Numbered from the stretch's first letter, positions 1 to 12,223 are shown. The stretch is DNA of 64,000 bases from Planctomycetales bacterium (GCA_027451885.1 DAIDHX010000052.1:1-64000), one strand, 5' to 3'. The notes: generated by a model not told the origin, from the sequence alone. Numbers and translations: made by a program.

Positions 1-124
1 ACTCGGTAAATCTGGTTCCGCTTCTCAAGGGATGCCATCGGTTGCCTCCGGGCAAGGGCAACGCGGCCTCAATGTCAGGGAAGCATTTTCCCCAAAATTT
101 CCCCAAAATGCGATGGGGAAAAAG

Positions 125-159
125 AAAAGGACTTAGGGCGATTCGCCCTAAGTCCTTTT
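125..159 (-). terminator. Rho-independent terminator of tRNA-Leu
   Basis: A perfect 16-bp inverted repeat (arms 125-140 and 144-159) closes on a 3-nt loop. Read on the minus strand it starts 8 nt past the tRNA 3' end and is followed by a short T-run, so it fits a factor-independent terminator of the tRNA transcript. Confidence 0.8.
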
Positions 160-167
160 CCCGCAAG

Positions 168-254
168 TGCCGAAGAGAGGACTTGAACCTCCACGGGCAT
201 GGTTAGCCCACTAGGACCTGAACCTAGCGCGTCTGCCAATTCCGCCACTTCGGC
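168..254 (-). tRNA. tRNA-Leu (anticodon CAG)
   Basis: The minus strand folds into a class II cloverleaf. The acceptor stem GCCGAAG pairs with CTTCGGC, with discriminator A at 168. The anticodon stem CTAGG/CCTAG encloses a loop with CAG. A long variable arm follows, and the T-arm contains GGTTCAAGTCC. The length of 87 nt and the long variable arm are typical of tRNA-Leu. CCA is not encoded, so it must be added after transcription. Confidence 0.95.
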
Positions 255-264
255 CTACCCCAAG

Positions 265-294
265 ATTAGATGACCAGAGCCCCCCCAGCGTCAA
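265..294 (-). promoter_or_regulatory. Sigma-70-like promoter for tRNA-Leu
   Basis: On the minus strand TTGACG (289-294) and TCTAAT (265-270) are separated by 18 bp. The -10 lies about 10 nt before the mature tRNA 5' end, a spacing that would give a very short leader. The rest of the gap up to the next gene (295-612) shows nothing I can support. Confidence 0.6.
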
Positions 295-612
295 GCCCAA
301 CCCCAGCACCCTTTTCATCCCCCGACCCAAACCACCCGCACAAGCGGAACAAAGCGATCGCCCATGCTGGTACGCTATCAAATCATTTGCGAGAAAAACC
401 CGCAGGGAAGGCAACCAATCATTGCGATCCAGGCGCATACACCCTAGCATCTCGGTTGCAAACGCTTCAAAACGCATTTCTTTCGTGACGCAGGGTTCAG
501 GGACGCGCCGTGGGGGCGAGTGCGGCTTCAGGCGCGATCGCGCCCCGGCGTCTGTGGTGCCGGGCTCGCGTGGTGAAGCTGAGTCGTGGCCGGGGCGTGC
601 GCAGCGTTTTCT

Positions 613-1578
613 TCACCGGGGCTCTCGCGCCTGGTCGTCCGCGGGCGTGTCCAGGTCGCGCACGAACGGGCGGTGGGGTCTGCGGTCGACCCGGAGCTGA
701 AAGACATCCGGCCGCGCGTAATGGCCGGCGACGTCGAAGTCGAGCTGGGCGCGGGGGATCTCGTCGAGGTCGAGCTCGGCGGTGAGCAGCGCGGGAGCGT
801 TGAACGCGGGGCCGGCGAGCACGCGTCCGAGCGGGTCGATGATGCAGCTTCCGCCGTTACAAACGGGCGTGGCGGGGTCTTCGAGCTCGAAGGCGGGGTA
901 GTCGCTGGGGTAGTCGGCCCGGGTTGCGAACTGGTTGCTGGAGAGCACGAAGCAGCGGCCCTCGAGGGCGACGTGGCGCATGGTGGCGAGCCAGGTATCG
1001 CGTGCGTCGGCCGTGGGGGCGCAGTAGATTTGCACGCCGGCGGCATAGAGGGCTGCGCGGAGCAGGGGCATGTAGTTCTCCCAGCAGATCACGCTGGCGA
1101 CGCGCCCGGCGGGGGTATCGACCGCGCCCACGCCGGAGCCGTCTCCCTGGCCCCAGACGATTCGTTCGGCGGCGGTGGGAACAAGCTTTCTGCGTTTTTG
1201 CAGGAGCGCGCCGTCGGGCCCGAAGATGAGCGATGCGCAGTAAAGCGTGCCTCCCTCGCGCTCGATCACGCCGATGACGAGCGTGGTTTCTGTGTTGCGC
1301 GCGACCTGTCCAAGATGTGCAGCGCCCGGGCCTGGGATCTCGATCGAGCTTGCCCAGTAGCGGCGGTAGAGCTCACGGCCGGCGGCGGTGCGCGATCCGA
1401 CCCGGGCGCCGAAGTCGACCCCGCGGGGATAGCCGGAGACAAATGCCTCGGGAAACAGCACGAGCTGGGCGCCTGTCGCGGCTGCCTGGGCCGCGAGCGT
1501 GCTGGCGCGTTCGAGCGTGGCGTCGAGGTTGAAAACCACGGGCGCTGCCTGGACCACGGCGACGTTGACTCGGGCCAT
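613..1578 (-). CDS. Carbon-nitrogen hydrolase (nitrilase superfamily)
   Basis: About 321 aa. It is a cytoplasmic amidohydrolase/nitrilase that hydrolyses nitrile or amide C-N bonds. All three members of the Glu-Lys-Cys triad are visible: Glu in LFPEAF (near residue 49), Lys in KRRKL (near 131), and Cys in VICWENYMPLLR (near 164). The CWENY context is that of nitrilase-branch enzymes such as plant and bacterial aliphatic or arylacetonitrilases. The substrate cannot be read from sequence. I chose the ATG at 1578 (MARVNVAVVQAAP), which begins directly at the family's first beta strand and has an AAGG about 9 nt upstream; a longer frame extends to 1719 without a better site. It is divergent from the mqnD-like gene with a 246-bp gap. 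Confidence 0.85.
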   Translation of the reverse strand: MARVNVAVVQAAPVVFNLDATLERASTLAAQAAATGAQLVLFPEAFVSGYPRGVDFGARVGSRTAAGRELYRRYWASSIEIPGPGAAHLGQVARNTETTLVIGVIEREGGTLYCASLIFGPDGALLQKRRKLVPTAAERIVWGQGDGSGVGAVDTPAGRVASVICWENYMPLLRAALYAAGVQIYCAPTADARDTWLATMRHVALEGRCFVLSSNQFATRADYPSDYPAFELEDPATPVCNGGSCIIDPLGRVLAGPAFNAPALLTAELDLDEIPRAQLDFDVAGHYARPDVFQLRVDRRPHRPFVRDLDTPADDQAREPR

Positions 1579-1824
1579 ATCCGCGCCTTTCGGTGTGGGC
1601 GTCTCGTCACGCAGAGGGAGGGGATATTCCGGAGCCAAGTACGTCTTTTCGAGACGAGGCGAGTGGTGCGCAGCGCCCTTCTGGAGAGCGCCCGACCGCG
1701 AGACGACGGAGACGATCACCCGCCCGGGGAGGCGCGAAACCGGATCTCGACGTCGCCATCAGTCCCAGGCGATGATACCATACCGGAACTGGAAGCACCG
1801 ACGCCCCGCGGAGAAGCCTTTGCC

Positions 1825-2685
1825 ATGCCCTTGCCCGCATCTGCGACCGAGCCCGTCACCATTCGCATCGGTCACAGCCCCGATTCCGACGACGCCTTCA
1901 TGTTCTATGCGATGACGCACGGCAAGCTCGAGGTCGCTGGGCTCACGATCGAGCACCAGCTTCAGGACATCGAGACCTTGAACCGCCGCGCGCTTGAGGG
2001 CGATCTCGAGGTCTCGGCCGTTTCGATTCATGCCTTTGCGCACCTGGCGGATCGGTATGCGCTTTTGTCTTCGGGCTCGAGCATGGGCGATCGTTACGGC
2101 CCGACCGTGATCACCCGCGAGCCGATGACGCTGGACGCCGTTCGCGGGCGCACGATCGCGGTGCCTGGCCTGCTCACCACGGCGTATTTGACGCTTCAGC
2201 TCTGCCTGGGCAAGGACACGCCGGTGGTGGTCATGCCGTTTGATGAGATTCTGCCCGCGGTGGCCGAGGGCAAGGTCGACGCCGGGCTGATCATCCACGA
2301 GGGCCAGCTTTATTACGGCGACCGCGGCCTGCACAAGGTGGTCGACCTGGGCGTCTGGTGGTACGAGCAAACGGGCTTGCCCTTGCCGCTGGGGGGCAAT
2401 GTGGTGCGCAAGGATCTGGGCACGGAGATGGTCGAGCGGATCGCCCGGCTGCTGCGGCAGAGCATCGAATACGCGCTTGCGCACCGTGAGGAAGCGCTTG
2501 CCTACGCGCTTGAATACGCCCGCGACCTTGATCCCGGGCTTGCGGATCGCTTTGTGGGGATGTACGTCAACGAGTGGACCGTGGATTACGGCCCGCGTGG
2601 TCGGCAGGCAGTGCAAACCTTGCTGGACAAGGCGTGGGAGGCGGGTTTAGTCCCGCGCCCGATCACGGTACAATTCGTGGGTTGA
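1825..2685 (+). CDS. mqnD: MqnD-like 1,4-dihydroxy-6-naphthoate synthase
   Basis: About 286 aa. The N-terminal motif [15 protein letters not shown] is characteristic of MqnD, which converts cyclic dehypoxanthine futalosine to 1,4-dihydroxy-6-naphthoate in the futalosine route to menaquinone. The fold is a periplasmic-binding-protein-like two-lobe structure; later segments such as [18 protein letters not shown]-like and EGQLYYGD fit the substrate cleft. The frame is open far upstream (from 586) but that part is antisense to the nitrilase gene. The ATG at 1825 has a GGAG about 11 nt upstream and gives the normal family length. No other mqn genes are in the window. It lies 28 bp before acnA and may be cotranscribed. 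It could also be a close MqnA/MqnD/SBP-family paralogue with another ligand. Confidence 0.8.
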   Translation: MPLPASATEPVTIRIGHSPDSDDAFMFYAMTHGKLEVAGLTIEHQLQDIETLNRRALEGDLEVSAVSIHAFAHLADRYALLSSGSSMGDRYGPTVITREPMTLDAVRGRTIAVPGLLTTAYLTLQLCLGKDTPVVVMPFDEILPAVAEGKVDAGLIIHEGQLYYGDRGLHKVVDLGVWWYEQTGLPLPLGGNVVRKDLGTEMVERIARLLRQSIEYALAHREEALAYALEYARDLDPGLADRFVGMYVNEWTVDYGPRGRQAVQTLLDKAWEAGLVPRPITVQFVG

Positions 2686-2713
2686 CCCCGAAGAGACTCG
2701 ACGAGGAAACTCC

Positions 2714-5440
<2,727 letters not shown>

Positions 5441-5644
5441 GCTCGCAAGGACCCGCCCCGCGACGACCGGCCGCGCGCCGGCTGGTCGGGCGGCGCGGTT
5501 TTGGTTAATGTTTCTCAATCGGCCGGCAGCTCTTTCATTCTCGCCGAGCCCCCCGGGCATGCCGGCCCTTGGGCGGTCGCGGATGGACCGGAGGGGCTCG
5601 ATTACACGCCGTCATTCATCCCGATGCTTGGGAGCCGTCTGACC

Positions 5645-6658
5645 ATGGTGCAAGCGCAGACCGAGGTAAAGCCGAACGTCACCCGAGCCCAGGCACTGAT
5701 CTGGCTCCGGCAGATGATGCTCATCCGCCGCTTCGAGGAGCGGGCGGAGATGCTCTACCAGAAGGGAAACAAGATCGGCGGCTTCTTCCACCAATATAGC
5801 GGGCAGGAGCCGGTGGCCGTGGGTTCGATCGGCGCCTTGCGCGACGACGACTACGTGATCACCGCGTACCGCGACCACGGCCACGCGCTGGCGCGGGGGA
5901 TGAGCGCGAAGGCCGGCATGGCTGAGCTCCTGGGGAAGGCCTCCGGTTGCTCGAAGGGCAAGGGGGGCTCGATGCACTTCTTCGACGCGGAGAAGGGCTT
6001 CCTGGGGGGCCACGCGATTGTGGGCGGCCATATCCCGCTCGCCGCCGGCGTGGCCTTCGCCTCGAAGTACCGCGGCGACGGCCGCGTGTGCATCTGCTAC
6101 TTCGGCGACGGCGCCATCAACCAGGGCCCGGTGCACGAAGCCTTCAACATGGCCGCCATGTGGAAGCTCCCGGTCATTTACGTGGTGGAGAACAATCTCT
6201 ACGCCATGGGGACATCGCTGTCGCGTTCGTCGTCGGTGCTCGACCTGACGATCCGCGGCGCGACCCCCTACGGCATGCCTGCCTACCAGATCAACGGCAA
6301 CGATCTCGAGCTCATGGCCGAGACCACGCGCGAGGCCGCGGCCCACGCCCGCTCTGGTGAAGGGCCTGTCTTCATCGAGGCCCAGACCTACCGCTACAAG
6401 GGGCACTCGATCAGCGACCCCGGCAAGTATCGCCACAAGGAAGAGCTGGACGAGGCGATTCGCAACGACCCGATCATTGTTTATCAGAACGTGCTCAAGG
6501 ATCGCGGCTGGTTGTCCGACGAGGCCATCGACGACTTGTGGCAGTCGGTGAAGGACGAGATCGAAGAGGCGATCGCCTTTGCCGAGGAAAGCGAGCCGCT
6601 GCCGCTCGATGCCCTTTATGAAGACATCACGACGACCCCGCACATTCCCCAGGAGTAA
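5645..6658 (+). CDS. pdhA: Pyruvate dehydrogenase E1 component, alpha subunit
   Basis: About 337 aa. It is the thiamine-diphosphate-dependent decarboxylating subunit of the pyruvate dehydrogenase complex. The ThDP fold motif GDGAINQGPVHEAFNMA, ending in VVENNLYAMGT (GDG...NN), lies near residues 156-190. GGSMHFF and GHSISDP are the substrate-channel and phosphorylation-loop-type segments of the heterotetrameric E1 class. The frame is open from 5501, but ATG 5645 has a GGGAG about 11 nt upstream and starts at normal length. It is followed after 2 nt by pdhB. The alpha subunits of branched-chain dehydrogenases look similar; the operon with a single-lipoyl E2 and an E3 favours pyruvate. Confidence 0.93.
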   Translation: MVQAQTEVKPNVTRAQALIWLRQMMLIRRFEERAEMLYQKGNKIGGFFHQYSGQEPVAVGSIGALRDDDYVITAYRDHGHALARGMSAKAGMAELLGKASGCSKGKGGSMHFFDAEKGFLGGHAIVGGHIPLAAGVAFASKYRGDGRVCICYFGDGAINQGPVHEAFNMAAMWKLPVIYVVENNLYAMGTSLSRSSSVLDLTIRGATPYGMPAYQINGNDLELMAETTREAAAHARSGEGPVFIEAQTYRYKGHSISDPGKYRHKEELDEAIRNDPIIVYQNVLKDRGWLSDEAIDDLWQSVKDEIEEAIAFAEESEPLPLDALYEDITTTPHIPQE

Positions 6659-6660
6659 TC

Positions 6661-7638
6661 ATGGCGGTACTGACGTTTCGCGAAGCCCTGAACCAGGCGA
6701 TGGCGGAGGAGATGGAACGCGATAAGAACGTGTTCCTGATGGGCCAGGAAGTCGCCCAGTACGACGGGGCGTACAAGGTCAGCCAGGGGTTGCTCAAGCG
6801 GTTCGGGCCGGAGCGGGTGGTCGATACGCCGATCTCCGAGGCGGGGTTCGCGGGGATTGGCGTGGGGGCGGCGATGGTCGGCCTGCGCCCGATCATTGAG
6901 TTCATGACCTTCAGCTTCAGTCTGGTGGCGATCGATCAGATCGTGAACAACGCCGCCAACATGCGTTACATGAGCGGCGGCCAGTTCGCGGTGCCGATTG
7001 TGTTCCGCGGCTCGTCGGGCATGGCGGGCTGCCTGGCGGCAACCCACTCGCACCGGCTCGAGGCATGGTACTCGCAGATTCCCGGCCTCACGGTGGTGAT
7101 GCCGTCGACCCCGTCTGACGCCAAGGGGTTGCTCAAGTCGTGCATCCGCACCGACGACCCGGTGGTCTTCATCGAGCATGAAGTGCTCTACCACGAGCGT
7201 GGCGAGGTGCCCGAGGGGGAGCATCTGGTGCCGATCGGCAAGGCCGACATCAAGCGCCCTGGCAACGATGTGACTCTGATCACCTATTCGCGGTCGCTCA
7301 AGGCCACGCTCGCCGCGGCCGAGGCGCTCGCCGCGGACGGCATCGACGCCGAGGTCATCGACCTGCGCACGATCCGCCCGCTGGATCTCGACACGCTGCT
7401 CGAGTCGGTCGTGAAGACCCACCGCGCGGTGATCGTCGAGGAAGACTGGCCGTACTGCGGCCTTGGCGCGGGGATCTCGGACCGGATCACCCAGCGCGTG
7501 TTTGACGAGCTCGACGCGCCGATCCGCCGCGTGGCCGCCAAGGACGCTCCGATTCCTTACAACAAGGCGCTCGAGGCGTCGATGCTGCCTTCGGCCGATC
7601 GCATCATCGCTGCCGTGCGCGACGTGCTGTATCTCTGA
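6661..7638 (+). CDS. pdhB: Pyruvate dehydrogenase E1 component, beta subunit
   Basis: 325 aa, usual family length. It forms the alpha2-beta2 E1 heterotetramer with pdhA and supplies the second half of the ThDP site (activating Glu in the DTPISEAGFAGIGVGAA segment, near residue 60). It has the transketolase pyrimidine-binding domain followed by the transketolase C-terminal domain (YSRSLKATLAAAEAL, VIVEEDWPYCGLG). The start codon lies 2 nt after the pdhA stop, with its AGGAG ribosome-binding site inside the end of pdhA, so translation is probably coupled. Confidence 0.94.
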   Translation: MAVLTFREALNQAMAEEMERDKNVFLMGQEVAQYDGAYKVSQGLLKRFGPERVVDTPISEAGFAGIGVGAAMVGLRPIIEFMTFSFSLVAIDQIVNNAANMRYMSGGQFAVPIVFRGSSGMAGCLAATHSHRLEAWYSQIPGLTVVMPSTPSDAKGLLKSCIRTDDPVVFIEHEVLYHERGEVPEGEHLVPIGKADIKRPGNDVTLITYSRSLKATLAAAEALAADGIDAEVIDLRTIRPLDLDTLLESVVKTHRAVIVEEDWPYCGLGAGISDRITQRVFDELDAPIRRVAAKDAPIPYNKALEASMLPSADRIIAAVRDVLYL

Positions 7639-7786
7639 TCGCCGCAGGCGTGACGGCGCGGTCGAAGCCTCGCCGCCGCGCGGCCCGTCGCGAGCTTCGA
7701 CCGGCTCGCAAACCATCAGGTTCCCCTACACGATCCAGGCGCTGGATGGCCCACACGCGTCCGGCCGTTCTTCGGAGTCCCGACCC

Positions 7787-9052
7787 GTGCCGATCGAAGT
7801 GACGATGCCCAAGCTCAGCCCCACGATGGAGACCGGCGTAATCGCGCAGTGGCTGGTCAAGGTCGGGGACCAGGTGAAGGAAGGGGACGTGCTCGCCGAC
7901 ATCGAGACCGACAAGGCCACGATGCCGATGAAGTCGTTCGACGACGGCGTGATTGCGGTGCTTGACCGGGCCGCGGGTGACGAGGTCGCGCTCGGCGAGC
8001 GGGTGCTGGTACTGGCGAAGAAGGGCGAGGATCCGAAGAAGGTCGCCGAGTCGTTCGCGGGCAAGTCGGCGGGCGCGGCGAAGGCCGCTGTGAAGCCTGC
8101 CGCCGCGGCTTCCGCGAACGGCGAAAACGGCCAGCAGGCGCCCGCGGCGGCGGTGGCAGTGGCGACGGCGGTTGGCCCTGGCGGCCGGGTGAAGGCCACG
8201 CCGCTGGCGCGCAAGATTGCCGCGGCGGAGGCGGTCGAGCTGGCGCGAATTCCCGGCTCCGGGCCGGGCGGGCGCGTGGTGCGCAAGGATGTCGAGGCCT
8301 ATCTCAAGAACAAGCCGGCCGCCGCTGCGGCAGGCGCCTCGGTCTCCCGGCCGGCCGCGTCTCGAGCCACCGAGCGCATTCCGCACACGCGCATGCGGAA
8401 GACGATCGCCCAGCGCATGCTCGCGGCCAAGCAGGCCGCGCCTGAGATTCACGTGACCGTCGACGCCCGCGTGGATCGTATTGTCGCCGCGCGTGAGGAG
8501 CTCAACAAGAAGCTCGCGAAGGAGGGCGTCAAACTCTCGCTGGGCGACTTTGTGACCAAGGCCGTCGCCACCGCGCTTCGGCTTCATCCCGCGCTCAATG
8601 CCAGCTTCGAGCCCGACGCCATTGTGCGCCATGGCTCGGTGAATCTGGGCATTGCCGTGGCGCTCGATGAGGGTCTGATCGTCCCCGTGCTGCACGACGC
8701 CGACACCCTGGGCCTGCGCGAAATCCGCGCGAAGAGCGACGCGATCGCCAGGGCCGCCCGCGCGGGCACGCTCAGCACCGAGCAGCTCACCGGCGGCACG
8801 TTCACGATCAGCAACCTGGGCATGTACGGCACCCGCCAGTTCGACGCCATCCTGAACCTGCCCGAGGTCGCCATTCTTGCCGTGGGCGCGGCCGAGAAAC
8901 GCCCCGTTGTCGAGGGGGACCAGCTCGTCGTCGGCACCGTGATGACGCTCACGCTCACGGCCGACCATCGCGCGGTCGATGGCGCCACCGCAGCGCTCTT
9001 CTTGCAAACCCTGAAGAGCATGCTCGAAGAGCCCGCGGCCATGCTGCTCTAA
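7787..9052 (+). CDS. pdhC: Pyruvate dehydrogenase E2 (dihydrolipoyl acetyltransferase)
   Basis: About 421 aa. Domains in order: one lipoyl domain (residues 1-80, lipoylated Lys in ETDKATMPM), an Ala-rich linker, a peripheral-subunit-binding domain (about 130-165, PLARKIAAAEAVELARIPGSG), a second Ala-rich linker, and the 2-oxoacid acyltransferase core. The core carries the catalytic DHRAVDG motif (His and Asp) near the C-terminus. It transfers the acetyl group from E1 to CoA. I chose GTG 7787, giving the classical start PIEVTMPKLSPTME, with GGAG about 9 nt upstream; the frame is open back to 7463 but that part overlaps pdhB. The gap after pdhB is 148 bp. The residue after the lipoyl Lys-Ala-Thr is Met, where Glu is common. 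Confidence 0.93.
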   Translation: MPIEVTMPKLSPTMETGVIAQWLVKVGDQVKEGDVLADIETDKATMPMKSFDDGVIAVLDRAAGDEVALGERVLVLAKKGEDPKKVAESFAGKSAGAAKAAVKPAAAASANGENGQQAPAAAVAVATAVGPGGRVKATPLARKIAAAEAVELARIPGSGPGGRVVRKDVEAYLKNKPAAAAAGASVSRPAASRATERIPHTRMRKTIAQRMLAAKQAAPEIHVTVDARVDRIVAAREELNKKLAKEGVKLSLGDFVTKAVATALRLHPALNASFEPDAIVRHGSVNLGIAVALDEGLIVPVLHDADTLGLREIRAKSDAIARAARAGTLSTEQLTGGTFTISNLGMYGTRQFDAILNLPEVAILAVGAAEKRPVVEGDQLVVGTVMTLTLTADHRAVDGATAALFLQTLKSMLEEPAAMLL

Positions 9053-9121
9053 ACGCTCGCCTGGCCGCTCCGCGCTGACAACCCGCGCGTGCGGGTTCGC
9101 TTCACACTTGAAGGATCATTC

Positions 9122-10510
9122 ATGGCCCACGATTACGACGTTCTCGTCATCGGCGGCGGACCCGCCGGCTACGCCGCCGCCATCCGCGCCAGCCAGCTCA
9201 AGGCCCGCACCCTTTGCGTCGAACGCGACAAGCTCGGCGGCATCTGCCTCAACTGGGGCTGCATCCCCACCAAGGCCCTCCTTTCCAATGCACACCTGGT
9301 CGAGCTCATCAAGCACCACGGGCCCGCCTTCGGCCACAGCGGCCAGGCCACGTGGGATTTCGGCCAGATGATCAAGCGCAGCCGCTCGGTCGCAGGCCAG
9401 CTCAACAAGGGGGTCGAGGGGCTCTTCCGCAAGTACAAGGTCGCGTCGAAATTCGGCACCGCGAAAATCGTGGCGCCCAATACCGTGCGGATCAACGACG
9501 CCGAGAACGTCACCGCCAGGTCGATCATCATCGCCACGGGCGCGCGGCCTCGCCCGTTGCCGGGTGCGGATTTCGACGGCAAGCAGATCATCTCCTCCAA
9601 GGAAGCCATGAGCCTGCCCGCGCTGCCGAAGTCGATGCTCATCATCGGGGCGGGGCCGATCGGGCTTGAATTCGCCTACTTCTATAACGCCATCGGCACC
9701 AGGGTCACGGTCGTGGAAATGCAGGACCGCATCTTGCCCGGCGAGGACGAAGAGGTCTCCGCCGCGCTCGAGGCCAGCATGGCCAAACGCGGGGTGGTGT
9801 TCCACAAGTCGGCAAAGACAGGCGCGATCGAAAAATCCGCCAAGGGTTGCCGCGCCACGATCGAGGGCAAGAGCGGCAAGACTGCCGTTGAGGCCGACGT
9901 GGTTCTGGTTGCGATCGGCGTGATGGGGAATGTCGAGGGTGTGGCCGCCGACGCACTCAAGCTCGAGATCGTCAAGAACCACATCAAGGCCGATCCGCAG
10001 AAGGGCTACGTGACGAGCGTGCCCAACGTCTACGCGGTCGGCGACGTCATCGGTCCGCCCTGGCTGGCCCATGTGGCCCACCACGAGGCGACGTGCTGTG
10101 TTGAAAAACTGCTTGGCCACGCGGATCGTACGATCGATTACACGAATATACCCGGCTGCACGTACACCGATCCCGGCGTGGCCAGCGTGGGTCTTACCGA
10201 GAAGCAAGCGCGGGAGACGGGCCGGGAAATCCGCGTGGGCAAGTTCCCGTTTGCCTACAGCGGCCGGGCGCTCGCGTCCGACGAGCCCGAGGGATTCGTG
10301 AAGCTCGTCTTCGACGCCAGGTACGGCGAGCTCCTGGGCGCGCACCTGATCGGCTCGCAGGCGACGGAGCTCATCGCGGAGCTTGTGATGGCCAAGAAGC
10401 TCGAGGCCACCGAGCAGGAAATCCTGCACGCGATGCATCCGCACCCAACTTACTCCGAGGCCGTCATGGAAGCCGCGGGCCAGGGCCTGGGCGAGTCGAT
10501 CCACATCTGA
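9122..10510 (+). CDS. lpdA: Dihydrolipoyl dehydrogenase (E3)
   Basis: About 462 aa. It reoxidises the dihydrolipoyl arm of E2 with FAD and NAD+. Visible are the N-terminal Rossmann motif IGGGPAGYAAA, the redox disulfide in GGICLNWGCIPTKAL (Cys near 42 and 47), the NAD-binding motif IIGAGPIGLEFA, the FAD motif VYAVGDVIG, and the C-terminal active-site His-Glu in HPHPTYSEAV. ATG 9122 is preceded by GAAGGATCATTC. It closes the pdh operon 69 bp after the E2 gene and is followed by a GC-rich stem-loop. Confidence 0.96.
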   Translation: MAHDYDVLVIGGGPAGYAAAIRASQLKARTLCVERDKLGGICLNWGCIPTKALLSNAHLVELIKHHGPAFGHSGQATWDFGQMIKRSRSVAGQLNKGVEGLFRKYKVASKFGTAKIVAPNTVRINDAENVTARSIIIATGARPRPLPGADFDGKQIISSKEAMSLPALPKSMLIIGAGPIGLEFAYFYNAIGTRVTVVEMQDRILPGEDEEVSAALEASMAKRGVVFHKSAKTGAIEKSAKGCRATIEGKSGKTAVEADVVLVAIGVMGNVEGVAADALKLEIVKNHIKADPQKGYVTSVPNVYAVGDVIGPPWLAHVAHHEATCCVEKLLGHADRTIDYTNIPGCTYTDPGVASVGLTEKQARETGREIRVGKFPFAYSGRALASDEPEGFVKLVFDARYGELLGAHLIGSQATELIAELVMAKKLEATEQEILHAMHPHPTYSEAVMEAAGQGLGESIHI

Positions 10511-10544
10511 CCTCGCGCCAGGTCTCGCATCACGAGCAGATTTC

Positions 10545-10590
10545 ATCCCCCCCGCGGCGTGCCCTGAATTGAGCATGCGACGGGGGGGAT
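10545..10590 (+). terminator. Possible terminator stem-loop after lpdA
   Basis: ATCCCCCCCG (10545-10554) pairs perfectly with CGGGGGGGAT (10581-10590) around a 26-nt loop. It lies 35 nt after the lpdA stop. There is no T-tract, so intrinsic termination is only a possibility. Confidence 0.4.
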
Positions 10591-10676
10591 CGCATGCGCA
10601 GCGCGTTTCGGCTCACGGGTGCGGGAGCAGGGGATCGCATGCGCAGGGCGATTTCGGCTCACGGGTGCGGGAGCAG
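10585..10676. repeat. Two-copy tandem repeat of about 46 bp
   Basis: Two head-to-tail copies, about 10585-10630 and 10631-10676, each running from GGGGATCGCATGCGCAG to GGTGCGGGAGCAG with only a few differences. They lie between lpdA and the spherulin-like gene. No coding role is apparent. Confidence 0.75.
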
Positions 10677-10748
10677 CGGGTTGAGGGAGTACGGCCGGGC
10701 CGTTATGTTCGCGAGAAGGCAGCGATACCTTTACCAGGGGCCTTCCTC

Positions 10749-11606
10749 ATGCGAGACGCGATTGGTCGTGGCGCGAGTCGGTTGGCGGGGACGGCGTTCG
10801 TGATTGCGGCGGTGGTTGTGCCGGGTGCTCTCATGCCTGCTGCGCACTGGCAGCGCACAAAGAAGTAGGCGCAGCCCAGGGCGCCTCAGGTTGTCATGCG
10901 GCTCTGGGTGCCGGCGTATTACTATCCCTTTGGCCCGGGCTTGCGCCAGTGGAACCACTTGATCGCTTCGGCAAAACTGGCGCCGATTGTCGCCATCGTG
11001 AACCCCGCGAGCGGGCCGGGCGATCATGTGGACACGAATTTCGCGGCCGTGCTGCCGCGGGCTCGCAAGGCGGGGATCACGCTGGTCGGCTATATTGGCA
11101 CGCAGTACGGCCGCAAGCCGCTCGAGCAGGTTCGGCGCGAGATGGAGACGTATCTGTCGTATTACCCCGATATCCGCGGTTTCCACTTCGACGAGCAGAG
11201 CAGCCGCGCGGCGGATGTGGATTATTATACCGAGCTATATCGAGATGTGCATCGCCGCATCCCAGACGCGCTCGTGTTGACCAATCCGGGAACACTCTGC
11301 GACCGCGCCTATGCCGCGCGGCCGGCCGCGGATGTGATCTCGCTGTTCGAGAACGAACGCGGCATCGATCGATACCGCCCGCCCGACTGGGCCGGTAAGT
11401 TCCCCAGCTCTCGATTCTGCGTGCAGGCCCACGCGGTTGCCACCGCGAACGACATGAAACATGCCGTCGCGCGCGCCGCACGGCTCAAGGTTGGTTATGT
11501 GTTTATAACAGACGACGTGCTGCCGAATCCGTACGACCGCCTGCCGTCGTACTGGGATGACGAGGTCGCCGCCGTGCGCGCGCTCAACCACGCCGCGGCC
11601 AGGTAA
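10749..11606 (+). pseudogene. Spherulation-specific family 4-like protein, interrupted by an in-frame amber codon
   Basis: The mature part (from 10896) matches the spherulin-4 family in pattern: VPAYYYPFGPG near its start, then IVNPASGPG, GYIGTQYG, FDEQSS, and VLTNPGT, a TIM-barrel-like secreted protein of unknown chemistry. Upstream and in the same frame, from ATG 10749 with AGGGG 10 nt before it, is a good Sec signal peptide (charged start, hydrophobic FVIAAVVVPGAL, then a small-residue region). The two parts are separated by one TAG at 10866-10868. If that codon were sense, a normal secreted protein of about 285 aa would result. Translation could alternatively start at ATG 10896 and give a 236-aa protein without a signal. 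A recent nonsense mutation or a sequencing error are both possible. Confidence 0.65.
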
Positions 11607-11800
11607 CGAGATCCCAGCGCTTGATCCCGGGCGTGGGCGTGCTCGCTTTACGGACCAGGTCTTCAAGAACCGGGTTGGCATTGCGGTGATATGAACTGGC
11701 ACGATGGCCCCCGGCGGTGCCGGCACGACATCGCCCTGGGGCCGGGATCTGCACGAGACCCAGGGCTTTCTCCTGGTCAACTCGAAGGAGTCGACACACA

Positions 11801-12223
11801 ATGGTGGGAACAACAATGCGGTATCTATTGATAATGTGTCTTGTGCCTGGGCTCGTGGGCATGGCTGGAGCGGGCGAAGATGGTCCGCTGAAGGTTGTGG
11901 TGCATGTCAACGTTGCGGACACAGGAGTGCAGGGAGCGGGTTTAAAGAATGTGGCGAATGTACTGAAATCAGCGCCCGATTCGCAGGTCGAAGTGGTGTG
12001 CCATGGCGCGGGGATTGGGTTGGTGGAGAAGAGCCGAACGGATCATGCCGAGGCGGTTGGTTCGCTCATCAAGCAGGGGGTGAAGTTCGTGGCGTGCGAA
12101 AACACGATGCGCCAGAGGTCGATTCACAAGGAGGATCTGGTGCCGGGCGTGGGCACGGTGCCCTCGGGCGCGGTGGAGGTGATTCGCAAGCAGCGGCAAG
12201 GTTTTGCCTACTTCAAGCCGTGA
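11801..12223 (+). CDS. Secreted DsrE-family protein
   Basis: About 140 aa. It has an N-terminal signal peptide (hydrophobic stretch YLLIMCLVPGLVGMAGAG, cleavage expected before EDGPLK), then one DsrE/DsrF-like domain with the pattern VVVHVNVAD, LKNVANVL, VVCHGAGIGLV, FVACENTM and a C-terminal QGFAYFKP. The Cys in VACENTM is the conserved residue of this periplasmic subgroup. DsrE proteins carry or transfer sulfur; for this exported subgroup the role is not established. ATG 11801 has AAGGAG 10 nt upstream. A second ATG at 11816 is possible but has weaker spacing. It is 194 bp after the spherulin-like gene and convergent with the PVC cytochrome. Confidence 0.75.
   Translation: MVGTTMRYLLIMCLVPGLVGMAGAGEDGPLKVVVHVNVADTGVQGAGLKNVANVLKSAPDSQVEVVCHGAGIGLVEKSRTDHAEAVGSLIKQGVKFVACENTMRQRSIHKEDLVPGVGTVPSGAVEVIRKQRQGFAYFKP

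Noticed and set aside
586-1824. Long N-terminal extension of the mqnD frame
   Set aside because: It is antisense to the nitrilase gene, has no family match and the internal start at 1825 gives the normal length.
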